Source: Candidatus Eisenbacteria bacterium RBG_16_71_46
GTDB taxonomy: Bacteria; Eisenbacteria; RBG-16-71-46
Length of the DNA: 64,000 nt
Assembly (NCBI GenBank): GCA_001780165.1
Contig: MFFQ01000124.1
Span: 1-64,000, forward strand
Direction: 5' to 3'
A program made the translations under genes and the position numbers. Position 1 is the stretch's first letter. Every line of letters starts with the position of its first letter. Positions 53,161-62,103 of this stretch are shown in pieces. Below the pieces are notes generated by a model. That model did no database searches. It had not been told where the DNA came from and saw nothing but the letters and a program-made list of their open reading frames with translations.

Positions 53161-55097
53161 GCCTTATCCTCCTTCGGCACCACGGGGAACAGCCAGTTCT
53201 GTCGCTCCTTCTGCTTCTGGTAGAGGCGCCGCGCCACCACCAGGTGCTGGGCCAGCTCGGCGAAACGGCGCTTGCGCATCCGCGGACCGGAGGACTCGAC
53301 CCAGCGCCGGAACACCTCGTCCTCGAAGGAGCCGTGCTGCTGCCACGTGCCGAGGATCTCCTCCATCTCCCCCACCACCAGCTCGAACATCCGGATCTTG
53401 CGGTCGAGGATCTCGAGCACGTAGGCCTCGATCGTCCCGCGCGCGGCGAGATTGATGACCCTCACCGGGTGCTCCTGGCCGAGCCGATGGACGCGACCGA
53501 TCCGCTGCTCGATGCGCATCGGATTCCAGGGCAGATCGTAGTTCACCACGATGCGGCAGAACTGGAGGTTGCGTCCCTCCCCGCCCGCCTCGGTGCTCAC
53601 CAGCACCTGCAGGCCCGCGCGGAAGTTCTCGAGCGACTCCTCCTTCTCGCGCCAGCCCATTTCGCCGTGGAACACGGCCGGCTCGATCCCGGACTCGCGC
53701 AGGGCCTCGACGATCGTGTCCTGGGTCGCGCGAAACTGGGTGAAGATGATGCACTTCTCGCCGCCCATCCCCGCCACGCTCCGCAGCAACGAGCGGATCT
53801 TGCTCGGGCTGCGACTGACTTCCGCGGCGCGCGCGGTGAGCGCCTTGAGCCGCCGCGTTTCGAGCCCGTCGGGGTGCTGCGCGAGCCGCTCCATGGTCGA
53901 GCGGGCGGCGGCCCACGAGGAGCCCATCTCCTTCTGCAGCACCATGAGCGTGAAGTAGTGCGGGCGCCCGGGCCCGCCGCTGTCGGCGCGCACCGACTCG
54001 GCCACGAAGTCGCTCACCTGCTGGTAGAGCAGGCGCTCGGCCGGGCTCTGCGAGACCCACAGCGTCTCGACCTTGCGCGGCGCGAAGGTGAGGTCGGTGT
54101 CGGCGCGCCGGGTGCGGATCATGACGGACTCCAGCAGGGTACGCAGGCGCGGCGTGTTGCGCGGGCTGCGCTTGTCGTGTCCGCTGAGGAAGTCCCGCCG
54201 GAACTGCGAGAAGGTGCCGACCGTGCCGGGACGGACCAGGGTGGACAGGTTGTACAATTCGCGCATGTCGTTCTGCACCGGAGTGGCGGTGAGCAGCAGC
54301 AGGTAGCGCGGGTTGAGGTCGTTGATGAACTTCCATCCTAGCGTGAGGTGGTTGCGCAGGCGGTGCGCCTCGTCCACCACCACCAGGTCGTAGTTGGCTC
54401 CGCGGACCCGGCGGCGGTGGCGCTCGTGGCGGGCGGTCTCGAGCGAGGAGATGACCAGCGGATGCCGGCCCCACTGCCCGGCCGGACCCCGCGACACGAC
54501 GAAATCGAGCTCGAACTTCTCCCACAGCTCGGCCCGCCATTGCTCGCACAGCGACGCCGGCACCAGGACCAGGATGGTGCGCACGGCGCCGCGCAGCAGG
54601 TATTCCTTGAGCACGATGCCGGCCTCGATGGTCTTGCCGAGTCCGACCTCGTCGGCCAAGATCGCGCGCCCATTGAGGTCGCGCATCACCTTGAGGCAGG
54701 CCTTGATCTGGTGCGGGAAGCGCTCGACGCCGCGCAGCGAATCGAGCGAGATCAGGCGAGCGGTGCCGGCCCAGCCCGCCCAGCGCTCGGCCTCGGCGCG
54801 CAGATCGAAGGAGGCCGGCGGCGCGTACGACTCGGCGCTCCAGCCCTCGACCAGGCGGTCGCCGAGCGCGTTCCAGTGCCGGCTCGCCGCATGCAATGGG
54901 GCGGTCGCCGCCACCGGCATGCGCCCGTCCACCACCTCCCACTCGCGCTGGGCCGAGAGTCGCTTGAGCCGGCCCTCGAAGACCACTTCGAGCACCTCGC
55001 GCCCGCGGTCGGTGTGCACCTCGACGATCAGACCCTCGCCGAACTGAGGATGGCGCAGCCGCTGGCCGACCTGGTAGCGGGTTCCGGTCAGTTCCAT
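53157..55097 (-). CDS. SNF2/RapA-like DEAD/H helicase with N-terminal Tudor-like (UvrD/PcrA-CTD-like) domain
   Basis: GQRLRHPQFGEGLIVEV..; ILADEVGLGKTIEAGIVLKEYL, VVVDEAHRLRN, LLTATPVQNDMRELYNL, NYDLPWNPMRIEQRIGRVHRLGQ. Confidence 0.93.
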   Translation of the reverse strand: MELTGTRYQVGQRLRHPQFGEGLIVEVHTDRGREVLEVVFEGRLKRLSAQREWEVVDGRMPVAATAPLHAASRHWNALGDRLVEGWSAESYAPPASFDLRAEAERWAGWAGTARLISLDSLRGVERFPHQIKACLKVMRDLNGRAILADEVGLGKTIEAGIVLKEYLLRGAVRTILVLVPASLCEQWRAELWEKFELDFVVSRGPAGQWGRHPLVISSLETARHERHRRRVRGANYDLVVVDEAHRLRNHLTLGWKFINDLNPRYLLLLTATPVQNDMRELYNLSTLVRPGTVGTFSQFRRDFLSGHDKRSPRNTPRLRTLLESVMIRTRRADTDLTFAPRKVETLWVSQSPAERLLYQQVSDFVAESVRADSGGPGRPHYFTLMVLQKEMGSSWAAARSTMERLAQHPDGLETRRLKALTARAAEVSRSPSKIRSLLRSVAGMGGEKCIIFTQFRATQDTIVEALRESGIEPAVFHGEMGWREKEESLENFRAGLQVLVSTEAGGEGRNLQFCRIVVNYDLPWNPMRIEQRIGRVHRLGQEHPVRVINLAARGTIEAYVLEILDRKIRMFELVVGEMEEILGTWQQHGSFEDEVFRRWVESSGPRMRKRRFAELAQHLVVARRLYQKQKERQNWLFPVVPKEDKA

Positions 55098-56497
55098 AGC
55101 GCGAACTCCTCTCCGGGGCGGGGGATGTGGACGGCGGCATCGATCCGTTCGCGCAGCCGGGCCTGAAGGGTCTCGGCCGGCGCCAACTCGCCGTGCACCA
55201 GGAAGATCGCGCGCGGCGAGGGCTCGAGCCCGGCCGCCCACTGCACCAGGTCGCGCTGGTCGGCGTGGGCGCTGAAGCCCTCGAGCGCCACGATCTCCGC
55301 CCGCCGGCGCACCGGCTCGCCGAAGATGCTGACGGTCTCGGCCCCCTCGACCAGGCGCCGGCCCAGGGTGTGCTCGGCCTGAAATCCAACGAACAGCACG
55401 GTGTTGCGCGCGTCACCGAGCCCGTTCTGGAGGTGGTGCAGGATGCGCCCCCCCTCGCACATGCCCGAGGCGGAGATGATGATGCAGGGCTCGCGCCGGT
55501 CGTTGAGCGACTTGGACTCCTCGACCGAGGCGACGTAGCGCAGGCGCCGGAAGCCGAACGGCGCGCCGTCCTCGCTCTCGAACCGGCGGTGGGTCTCGGC
55601 GTCGAAGCACTCCGGGTGGCGGCGGAAGACCTCGGTGGCCTGGCGCGCCATCGGGCTATCCACGAAGATCGGCAGGTCGCACAGCCGCTTCTGCTCGCAC
55701 AGGGTGTGGATCGTGGCGACCAGTTCCTGCGTGCGCCCGACCGCGAAGGCCGGCACCAGCAGGCGACCGCCCCGCGCCGCGGTGCGCTCGATCACCTCGG
55801 TCAGCCGGCGTTCGTTGTCCTCGGGGTCGGGGTGGAGACGGTCGCCGTAAGTGCTCTCGAGCACCAGCGCGTCCACTCCCGGGGGCGTCTCCGGATCGCG
55901 CAGGATCGGACGGTCGCGCCGCCCGAGGTCGCCGCTCATCCCGAGCCGGAACCGCCGCCCCCCACTCGAGATCTCGAACACGGTGAGCGCCGAGCCCAGG
56001 ATGTGTCCGGCGTCGAAAAAGGTCACGTCGATCTCCGGGTGCAGGCGCCACGGCGCGTGATAGTCGTGCTCGACGAAACGCTCGACCGTCCTCGCGACGT
56101 CCGCCCGCGTGTAGAGCGGGCGCCGAGGCGGCTGATGAGGTCGGCGGCGGCGGTTGACGTGCTCGACATCGCGCTCCATCAGGAAGGCGCTGTCCTGCAG
56201 CAGGACTGCGGCCAGGTCGGTGGTGGCCCCGGTGGCGTGGATGCGTCCCGGGTAGCCGCGGGCGACCAGCGTCGGGAGACTGCCGGTGTGGTCGAGGTGC
56301 GCGTGCGACACGACGACGTCCGTCAGTTCCGCGGGCTCGAAGGCGAACGTGCGGTTGATCGCCTCGGCCTCGTCCCGATGCCCCTGGGAGAGGCCACAGT
56401 CGAACAGCCAGGATCGCGCGCCGAGGCGCACCCGGTGACGCGACCCCGTCACCGTGCGCGCGGCCCCTTGGAACGCGATGGCGAGCGGCTCGGACAT
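55088..56497 (-). CDS. MBL-fold beta-CASP ribonuclease (CPSF/RNA-specific family)
   Basis: FQGAARTVTGSRHRVRLGARSWLFDCGLSQG, SHAHLDHTGSLPTLVARGYPGRIHAT, FFDAGHILGSALTVFEI, IIISASGMCEGGRILHHL, GFSAHADQRDLVQW. Confidence 0.94.
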   Translation of the reverse strand: MSEPLAIAFQGAARTVTGSRHRVRLGARSWLFDCGLSQGHRDEAEAINRTFAFEPAELTDVVVSHAHLDHTGSLPTLVARGYPGRIHATGATTDLAAVLLQDSAFLMERDVEHVNRRRRPHQPPRRPLYTRADVARTVERFVEHDYHAPWRLHPEIDVTFFDAGHILGSALTVFEISSGGRRFRLGMSGDLGRRDRPILRDPETPPGVDALVLESTYGDRLHPDPEDNERRLTEVIERTAARGGRLLVPAFAVGRTQELVATIHTLCEQKRLCDLPIFVDSPMARQATEVFRRHPECFDAETHRRFESEDGAPFGFRRLRYVASVEESKSLNDRREPCIIISASGMCEGGRILHHLQNGLGDARNTVLFVGFQAEHTLGRRLVEGAETVSIFGEPVRRRAEIVALEGFSAHADQRDLVQWAAGLEPSPRAIFLVHGELAPAETLQARLRERIDAAVHIPRPGEEFALWN

Positions 56498-57114
56498 CAG
56501 TAGCTCGCGTAGAAGATCAGGCCGAGCGAGGCCTGGAGGTCGTGGTTGGTTTCGCCGTTCTGGAACACGGTCATGTAACGCGCGCTCAGGTCCCAGGCCC
56601 AGCTGTTCCAGAAGAAGCGCTCGACCCCGGCACCCGCGCTGAGGTAGAGCCCGTCGTTGGGGTAGAAGGTCTCGCCGTCCCGGAGGCGCTCCGACACCTG
56701 TGCCAGGCCGAGGCCGAGGCTCAGCATGCGGGTGGTCCGCGTGCGGGTGCCGTACAGCTTGTAGAACTCCACACCCGACGTGATGAAGGTGAGCCGCTCC
56801 GGGGCGAAGAGGCTGTCCGGCGGCTGCGGGTTGCGCGCATCGAAGGTCTGGCTCTCGAACGAGAAGCCGATCGCGCGCTCGTAGCGCATGCGGTAGCGCA
56901 GCCGCACCGTCAACCCGGGACCGGCCGCGAATTCCGATCCCAGCTTCGCGCCGTCCAGCAGCGTGCCGAACTGCCCCTGCATCCCGATGCCGACCTGCCC
57001 GGGACGCGGCAGCACCACCACCGTCTTCGCGTCCGCCCGCCCCGCGAACCCGGCCGCGAGCGCGAGCCCGACCACGGCCCCCGCCATGCACCACCTCCGA
57101 CGGCTCCACATCAT
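56497..57114 (-). CDS. outer-membrane beta-barrel-like protein
   Basis: signal peptide WCMAGAVVGLALAAGFAGRADA; alternating strands; terminal aromatic FYASY; TGATG overlap with MBL gene. Confidence 0.65.
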   Translation of the reverse strand: MMWSRRRWCMAGAVVGLALAAGFAGRADAKTVVVLPRPGQVGIGMQGQFGTLLDGAKLGSEFAAGPGLTVRLRYRMRYERAIGFSFESQTFDARNPQPPDSLFAPERLTFITSGVEFYKLYGTRTRTTRMLSLGLGLAQVSERLRDGETFYPNDGLYLSAGAGVERFFWNSWAWDLSARYMTVFQNGETNHDLQASLGLIFYASY

Positions 57115-57142
57115 CGGTGACTCCTTCCTGGTTCGGTGTCCC

Positions 57143-58066
57143 TCAGGGTCGAGGGTGGAAGGTGCGGTGCACCTCCCGCAGGTAACCCCGGTCGAGATGG
57201 GTGTAGATGGCGGTCGTCGCCACCGACGCGTGGCCCAGCAGCTCTTGCACCACGCGCAGGTCGGCGCCTCCCTGGAGCAGGTGCGTGGCAAACGAATGCC
57301 GCATCACGTGCGGATGCACGCGGCCGGAGATCCCCGCGGCGCGCGCCCAGCCGCGCAGGATCTTCCAGAAGCCCATGCGGCCGAGCCGCCCGCCGCGAGC
57401 GTTCACGAACACCGCGTCGTGGCGCGCTCGCGGGGCGAGCGGCGCGCGTCCGCGATCGAGGTATTCGCGCAGCGCGCGCGCGGCGGCGCGTCCGAACGGC
57501 ACCGTGCGCTCGCGCCCGCCTTTGCCCGCGACCGACACCGACCGCTCGGCGAGATCGAGCCGCGAGCGGTCGAGCCCGCACAGCTCGGAGACCCGGAGGC
57601 CGCTGGCGTAGGCCAGCTCGAGGAGCGCGCGGTCGCGCAACCGGAGCGGATCCTCTCCCTGGGGCTGGGCCAGTAGCCGCTCGACGTCCGCCACCGGCAG
57701 CGCGTGGGGCAGGCGTCGCTCCCGGCGCGGAGGCGGCAGCTGGGCGAGCGGATCGACCTCCTGCGCGCCCTGGCGCGCGAGAAAGGCGTGAAACCCGCGC
57801 AGCGACGAGCGGCGCCGCGCCACGGTCGCGCCGGCGAGGCCGCGGCGCATGAGCCGGGCAAAATAGGCGTCGACGAACACCGGCGTGGCCTCGTGCCAGC
57901 CGGTCAGCCGGTGGCGGCGGGCGAAGGCCAGATAGTCGGCGAGGTCGCGCGCGTAGGCGTCCAGCGTGTTCGGGCTGAGCCTCCGGCCGGTGCGCAACTC
58001 GTCCAGAAACGCCTCGAGACCGCCCCGCAGCGCCTGCTCGGGTGCGGCCGCACCGGGGGCCCTCAC
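57143..58066 (-). CDS. xerC: tyrosine recombinase XerC/XerD family
   Basis: LSPNTLDAYARDLADYLAFARRH, ALLELAYASGLRVSELCGLDRSRLDL, HPHVMRHSFATHLLQGGADLRVVQELLGHASVATTAIYTHLDRGYLREVHRTFHPR; GTGA overlap with uvrC. Confidence 0.92.
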   Translation of the reverse strand: MRAPGAAAPEQALRGGLEAFLDELRTGRRLSPNTLDAYARDLADYLAFARRHRLTGWHEATPVFVDAYFARLMRRGLAGATVARRRSSLRGFHAFLARQGAQEVDPLAQLPPPRRERRLPHALPVADVERLLAQPQGEDPLRLRDRALLELAYASGLRVSELCGLDRSRLDLAERSVSVAGKGGRERTVPFGRAAARALREYLDRGRAPLAPRARHDAVFVNARGGRLGRMGFWKILRGWARAAGISGRVHPHVMRHSFATHLLQGGADLRVVQELLGHASVATTAIYTHLDRGYLREVHRTFHPRP

Positions 58067-59925
58067 GCGCGCTTCCGCTCGGCCACGACCGTGGCTCCCG
58101 CGGTCCCCGGCGTGGGCGCGGCGCCGAGCCGTTCGGCGATGCGCCGCGCCAGCGCCAGCGGAACGTGCGCCCGGCTCGCGATCTCCTCGGGGCCGGCCGC
58201 GCGCAGCGACGACGCCGATCCGAAGGCGCGCAGCAGTGCCGCGCGCCGCGCCGGGCCCACCCCCGGCACCTGGTCCAGGGCGCTGGCGATCCGCACGCGC
58301 CCGCGCAGCACCCGATGGTAGGCGAGCCCGAAGCGGTGAGCTTCGTCGCGCAGGCGTTGGATGGCGCGCAGCGCGCCGCTGCGCCGCGGCAGGTGCAGCG
58401 GCGCCGCGCGCTCGCGCACCACCGTCTCCTCGCGCTTGGCGAGCCCGATCAACGACACCGGCCGCGTGCTCACGCCGTCGAGCGCCGCGCGCGCCGCCGC
58501 CACCTGGCCCGCGCCTCCGTCCACCACCACCAGGTCGGGCCGCGGCAACTCGCCGGACTCGACCCGCGCCCAGTAGCGCTCCACCGCCTCGGCGATCATC
58601 GCGACGTCGTCGGGACCGGGGTGCCGGATCCGCATGCGGCGGTAGAGCGACTTGCGCGCCTGCCCGTTCTCGCTCGCCACCACCGCCGCCACCGCCCCTT
58701 CGGCGCCGAGATTCGAGATGTCGAAGCACACCAGGCGATGCGGCGGCACCGGCAGGTCGAGCGCCTTCTGCAGCTCCAGCACCTCCGGAGAGAAGCGGGC
58801 GCGGCGTCCGGCGGCGCGCGCCTCGAGATCCTCGAGGGCGAGCGCGGCGTTGCGCTCCGCGGAGGCCACCAGGCGCCGTTCGCGTCCGCGCGCGGGCACC
58901 GTCAGCTCCACGCGCCGCCCGGCGCGCTCACCCAGCGCTTCGAGCAGGGCCTCCGCATCGGCCGGCTCCAGCCCCGCGATCAGCCGACGCGGGATCGGCG
59001 CTCCCCCCAGGTAGTGCTGGCCGACGAAGGCCTGCAGCACCCGGGCCTCGTCGAGGGTATCGAGGTGGTCGAGGATGCGGCTCTCCTTCCCCACCACCCG
59101 GCCCTCCCGCAGCAGCAGCAGGGCGACGGCGGCGCGGCGACCGTGGCGCGCCACGCCCAGGATGTCGCGGTCGCCCCCCCCGCCACCCACCACCTTCTGG
59201 GGCACGCGGGCGGTCTCGAGCAGCGCGATCTGGTCGCGCCGCCGCGCGGCCGCCTCGTAGCGGAGGCCGGTGGATGCCTCCTCCATCTCGGCCCGCAGGC
59301 GGACGAGCAGCTCCTGGTCCCGTCCCGACAGGAAGAGGAGCAGCCCGTCCACCAACGCGCGGTACTCGTCCCGATCCACCCGGGCGCGGCTGTAACACGG
59401 CCCGGCGCAACGTTTGATATGGAAGTAGAGGCACGGCCGGTCGGCCCGCCGGTAGTCTTCGAAGTTGCGGCAGGTGCGCACCGGGAAGATCCGCCGGATC
59501 TCGCGCAGCGTGCGGCGCAGGTTCTTCACGTCGGTGTAGGGGCCCAGGTAGCGCGCCCCGTCCTCACGCACTTGGCGGGTGACCGAGAGGCGGGGGAAGT
59601 CCTCCTGCACGCTGATCCGGACGTACGGAAAGGACTTGTCGTCCTTGAGCAGGGTGTTGAAATGGGGCTTGTGCTGGCGGATGAGGGTGGCCTCGAGCAG
59701 CAGGGACTCCGCCTCGGTATCGGTGAGGATGGTGTCCAGGTCCGCCGCCTGGGCCATCAGCCCGGCCAGCCGGAGATGGCCGTTATCGCCGGTCAGGTAG
59801 CTGCGGACGCGGTGGGACAGGCTCTTGGCCTTGCCCACGTAGAGCACCCGCCCCAGGGGGTCCTTGAACAGGTAAACCCCGGGGGACGGCGGCAGATTCA
59901 GCACCTTTTCGCTCAGTGCGCTCAT
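58063..59925 (-). CDS. uvrC: excinuclease ABC subunit C
   Basis: LPPSPGVYLFKDPLGRVLYVGKAKSLSHRVRSYL, PCLYFHIKRCAGPCYSRARVDRDEYRALVDG, LVVVDGGAGQVAAARAAL, VPGVGPARRAALLRAFGS. Confidence 0.96.
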   Translation of the reverse strand: MSALSEKVLNLPPSPGVYLFKDPLGRVLYVGKAKSLSHRVRSYLTGDNGHLRLAGLMAQAADLDTILTDTEAESLLLEATLIRQHKPHFNTLLKDDKSFPYVRISVQEDFPRLSVTRQVREDGARYLGPYTDVKNLRRTLREIRRIFPVRTCRNFEDYRRADRPCLYFHIKRCAGPCYSRARVDRDEYRALVDGLLLFLSGRDQELLVRLRAEMEEASTGLRYEAAARRRDQIALLETARVPQKVVGGGGGDRDILGVARHGRRAAVALLLLREGRVVGKESRILDHLDTLDEARVLQAFVGQHYLGGAPIPRRLIAGLEPADAEALLEALGERAGRRVELTVPARGRERRLVASAERNAALALEDLEARAAGRRARFSPEVLELQKALDLPVPPHRLVCFDISNLGAEGAVAAVVASENGQARKSLYRRMRIRHPGPDDVAMIAEAVERYWARVESGELPRPDLVVVDGGAGQVAAARAALDGVSTRPVSLIGLAKREETVVRERAAPLHLPRRSGALRAIQRLRDEAHRFGLAYHRVLRGRVRIASALDQVPGVGPARRAALLRAFGSASSLRAAGPEEIASRAHVPLALARRIAERLGAAPTPGTAGATVVAERKRA

Positions 59926-60013
59926 CGGAGCCTCCACCCACCACGGGGGATACTCGGAGCGAAAACAGTACACCCGGCCGAGGCGGCCCGGCAATCCCCG
60001 AAGCGGACGCGTC

Positions 60014-60043
60014 TTGACAGAGCGCCGCGGTCCGGCATACTGT
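60014..60043 (+). promoter_or_regulatory. candidate promoter for rpsT: TTGACA ... CATACT/TACTGT
   Basis: perfect -35 TTGACA 60014-60019, -10-like CATACTGT 16-18 nt downstream. Confidence 0.55.
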
Positions 60044-60086
60044 CCGTGGGCTTTTTCGCCAGCGTCGCCCCCGAAGGAGGAAGTGA

Positions 60087-60344
60087 ATGCCGACCCACAA
60101 GTCCGCTGCCAAGCGCATCATTACCAACGCCAAGGCCCAGCGGCGCAACATCGCGAACCGGTCGCGGTTGCGCTCGGCGATCAAAGCGGTGCGTCAAGCG
60201 GCGAACCGGACGGACGCCCTGGCTGCCTACCGGACCGCCACCTCGGTGCTCGACCGCACCGTCGCCAAGGGGGTCATCAAGAAGGAAGCCGCCAACCGGC
60301 AGAAGGCGCGGCTGGCCTTGTTCGCGCAGAGGCTGCCGGCCTGA
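60087..60344 (+). CDS. rpsT: 30S ribosomal protein S20
   Basis: MPTHKSAAKRIITNAKAQRRNIANRSRLRSAIKAVRQA..KGVIKKEAANRQKARLA. Confidence 0.95.
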   Translation: MPTHKSAAKRIITNAKAQRRNIANRSRLRSAIKAVRQAANRTDALAAYRTATSVLDRTVAKGVIKKEAANRQKARLALFAQRLPA

Positions 60345-60357
60345 TCGTCGGCTCGCC

Positions 60358-60786
60358 ATGAGGCGTTCCGCGACCGCGTTAGCCGCGGTCCTGTTCCTGA
60401 TCACCAGCGTCGATCCGGCCGCCTGCGCGCCCGCGCGGACGGCCTCGCCGTTCGAGCCGGTGCCGATTCCACCGCCGCCCCGCCACTCGCACGCTTGGGC
60501 CTATGCCGCGCTCGCGGCCGGGGCGGGTCTGGTCGCGGCCTCGTTCCCCCTGACCAACCACGCCAATCGCACCTACGAAGCCTACCTGCGCGAGACCGAT
60601 CCGGACCGGATCGACCAGCTCTACGACGAGACGGTCCGCTTCGACCACCTGGCGGGAAGTGCCCTGATCACCGGGGAAGTGCTGCTGGCGGCGGGGCTCT
60701 ACCTGCGCTTCATCCGCGCCCCCGCCCCCTCCCGGGTCCTGCTCACGCTGACCCCCAGTCGATGCGCGCTCGCCTTGCGCTTCTAG
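60358..60786 (+). CDS. small secreted/membrane hypothetical protein
   Basis: signal peptide, two hydrophobic helices flanking DPDRIDQLYDETVRFDH; overlaps start of next lipoprotein gene. Confidence 0.6.
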   Translation: MRRSATALAAVLFLITSVDPAACAPARTASPFEPVPIPPPPRHSHAWAYAALAAGAGLVAASFPLTNHANRTYEAYLRETDPDRIDQLYDETVRFDHLAGSALITGEVLLAAGLYLRFIRAPAPSRVLLTLTPSRCALALRF

Positions 60787-62009
60787 CAGCCCTCGTCCTG
60801 GTCGCGGGCTGCAGCTCGCGCGAGCGGCTCAATCCGTTCGATCTGCGCAACCCCTACACGCGGGGCAGGCCCGAGGGCTTCGTCGCGCTGGCCGACGACG
60901 CCCAGGTGCGACTGGAGTGGCAGCCGGAAACCGGCTCGGATCTCGCCGGCTTCCAGGTCTACCGGCAATTGGGTGGCATCGGGCCGTTCGTCTCCATCAC
61001 CGGCGTGCTCAGCTCCCTCACGTCCTCCTTCACCGACCGCGGGCTCGCCAACGGAGTGGACCACGCCTATCGCCTGGTCTTCGTCTTCCGCTCCGGCGAG
61101 GGCTCGGCACCGGCCGAGGCCATCGCCACGCCGGGTCCGCTGCGGCCGTGGGTGGCCGATTTCGGCGCCGGCGTCCTCGCCCGTATCACCGCCGACGGCC
61201 GCCACGTGCTGTCGCGGGTGCGCGGATTCGACTCCCCATCCGGCGTGGCGGTGGATGCCGCGACGCGCAAGGTCTGGTTCACCGACACCGGCGGCGGCTC
61301 GCTCATCCTCTACGACCCCTCCGGCACATCCCAGCCGCTCTCCATCTACGTCTCCGGCCAGCCCGGGGCGGTGGTAACCGACTCCGTCGACCACACGGCG
61401 TGGGCGTGCGAACCCGAGCAGGGCCGCCTGTTCCACTTCAACGACGGCGGCCTCGAGGCCTCGCCAACCATCGGGCTCATCGACCGGCCGATCGGCATCG
61501 CGCGGCTGCCTTCCGACCGCTCGGTCGTGGTGTGCGAGCGCGGGGGGAACCGGCTGCGGCGTTTCGCCAGCGACGGCACGCCGCTGTGGGGGGTCCCGCT
61601 TCCGGCCCCCTCGCGGGTGGCGGTGGACAGCAGCACCCTCGAGCTGTGGGTCACGTCGTTCGATCTCGGGCGCGTGGTGCGGCTGTCGGCCGCGGGCGTG
61701 GCGCTCGACAGCGTCGGCGGATTCGACGGTCCGATCGGCGTCGCGGTGGACGCGCGGCGCGGGCGCATCTGGGTGGCGGACGCGAGGGCAGGCGAGCTGG
61801 TGGCACTGACCCGCGGCGGCGCGGTGGTGCTGCGCGTGAGCGGTCTCTCCGAGGTGCGCGAGGTGGCGGTAGATCCCGCCTCCGGCGACGTCTGGGCGAC
61901 CGTGCCCGGGGCGAAGGCGGTGGTCCGGGTGACGGCCGACGGCACCCGGCGCTGGCAGGCCGGCGGCCTTTCCCTCCCCGACGGCATCGCGCTCGACCCC
62001 GGGCGCTGA
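60762..62009 (+). CDS. lipoprotein with Fn3-like segment and NHL/beta-propeller repeats
   Basis: lipobox LVAGC; DSPSGVAVDAATRKVWFTDTGGGSL, GPIGVAVDARRGRIWVADARAGELVAL, VREVAVDPASGDVWATVPGAKAVVRV. Confidence 0.8.
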   Translation: MRARLALLAALVLVAGCSSRERLNPFDLRNPYTRGRPEGFVALADDAQVRLEWQPETGSDLAGFQVYRQLGGIGPFVSITGVLSSLTSSFTDRGLANGVDHAYRLVFVFRSGEGSAPAEAIATPGPLRPWVADFGAGVLARITADGRHVLSRVRGFDSPSGVAVDAATRKVWFTDTGGGSLILYDPSGTSQPLSIYVSGQPGAVVTDSVDHTAWACEPEQGRLFHFNDGGLEASPTIGLIDRPIGIARLPSDRSVVVCERGGNRLRRFASDGTPLWGVPLPAPSRVAVDSSTLELWVTSFDLGRVVRLSAAGVALDSVGGFDGPIGVAVDARRGRIWVADARAGELVALTRGGAVVLRVSGLSEVREVAVDPASGDVWATVPGAKAVVRVTADGTRRWQAGGLSLPDGIALDPGR

Positions 62010-62103
62010 GGTCCGGCGCGAAACCGCCGCTCCGACCGCGAGGCGGCTCACCCCACCGGGCCGCCCATGCCCCGAGCCCGGAGGCGACGGGACGCTAGCC
62101 TGC

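Noticed and set aside
57143-58066. Xer gene as integrase of a mobile element
   Set aside because: Overlaps uvrC in a housekeeping context, no att repeats, cargo or other phage genes; XerC-type sequence.
57143-58729. 528-aa ORF including xer
   Set aside because: N-terminal 220 residues overlap uvrC out of frame; GTG 58066 is the coupled start.
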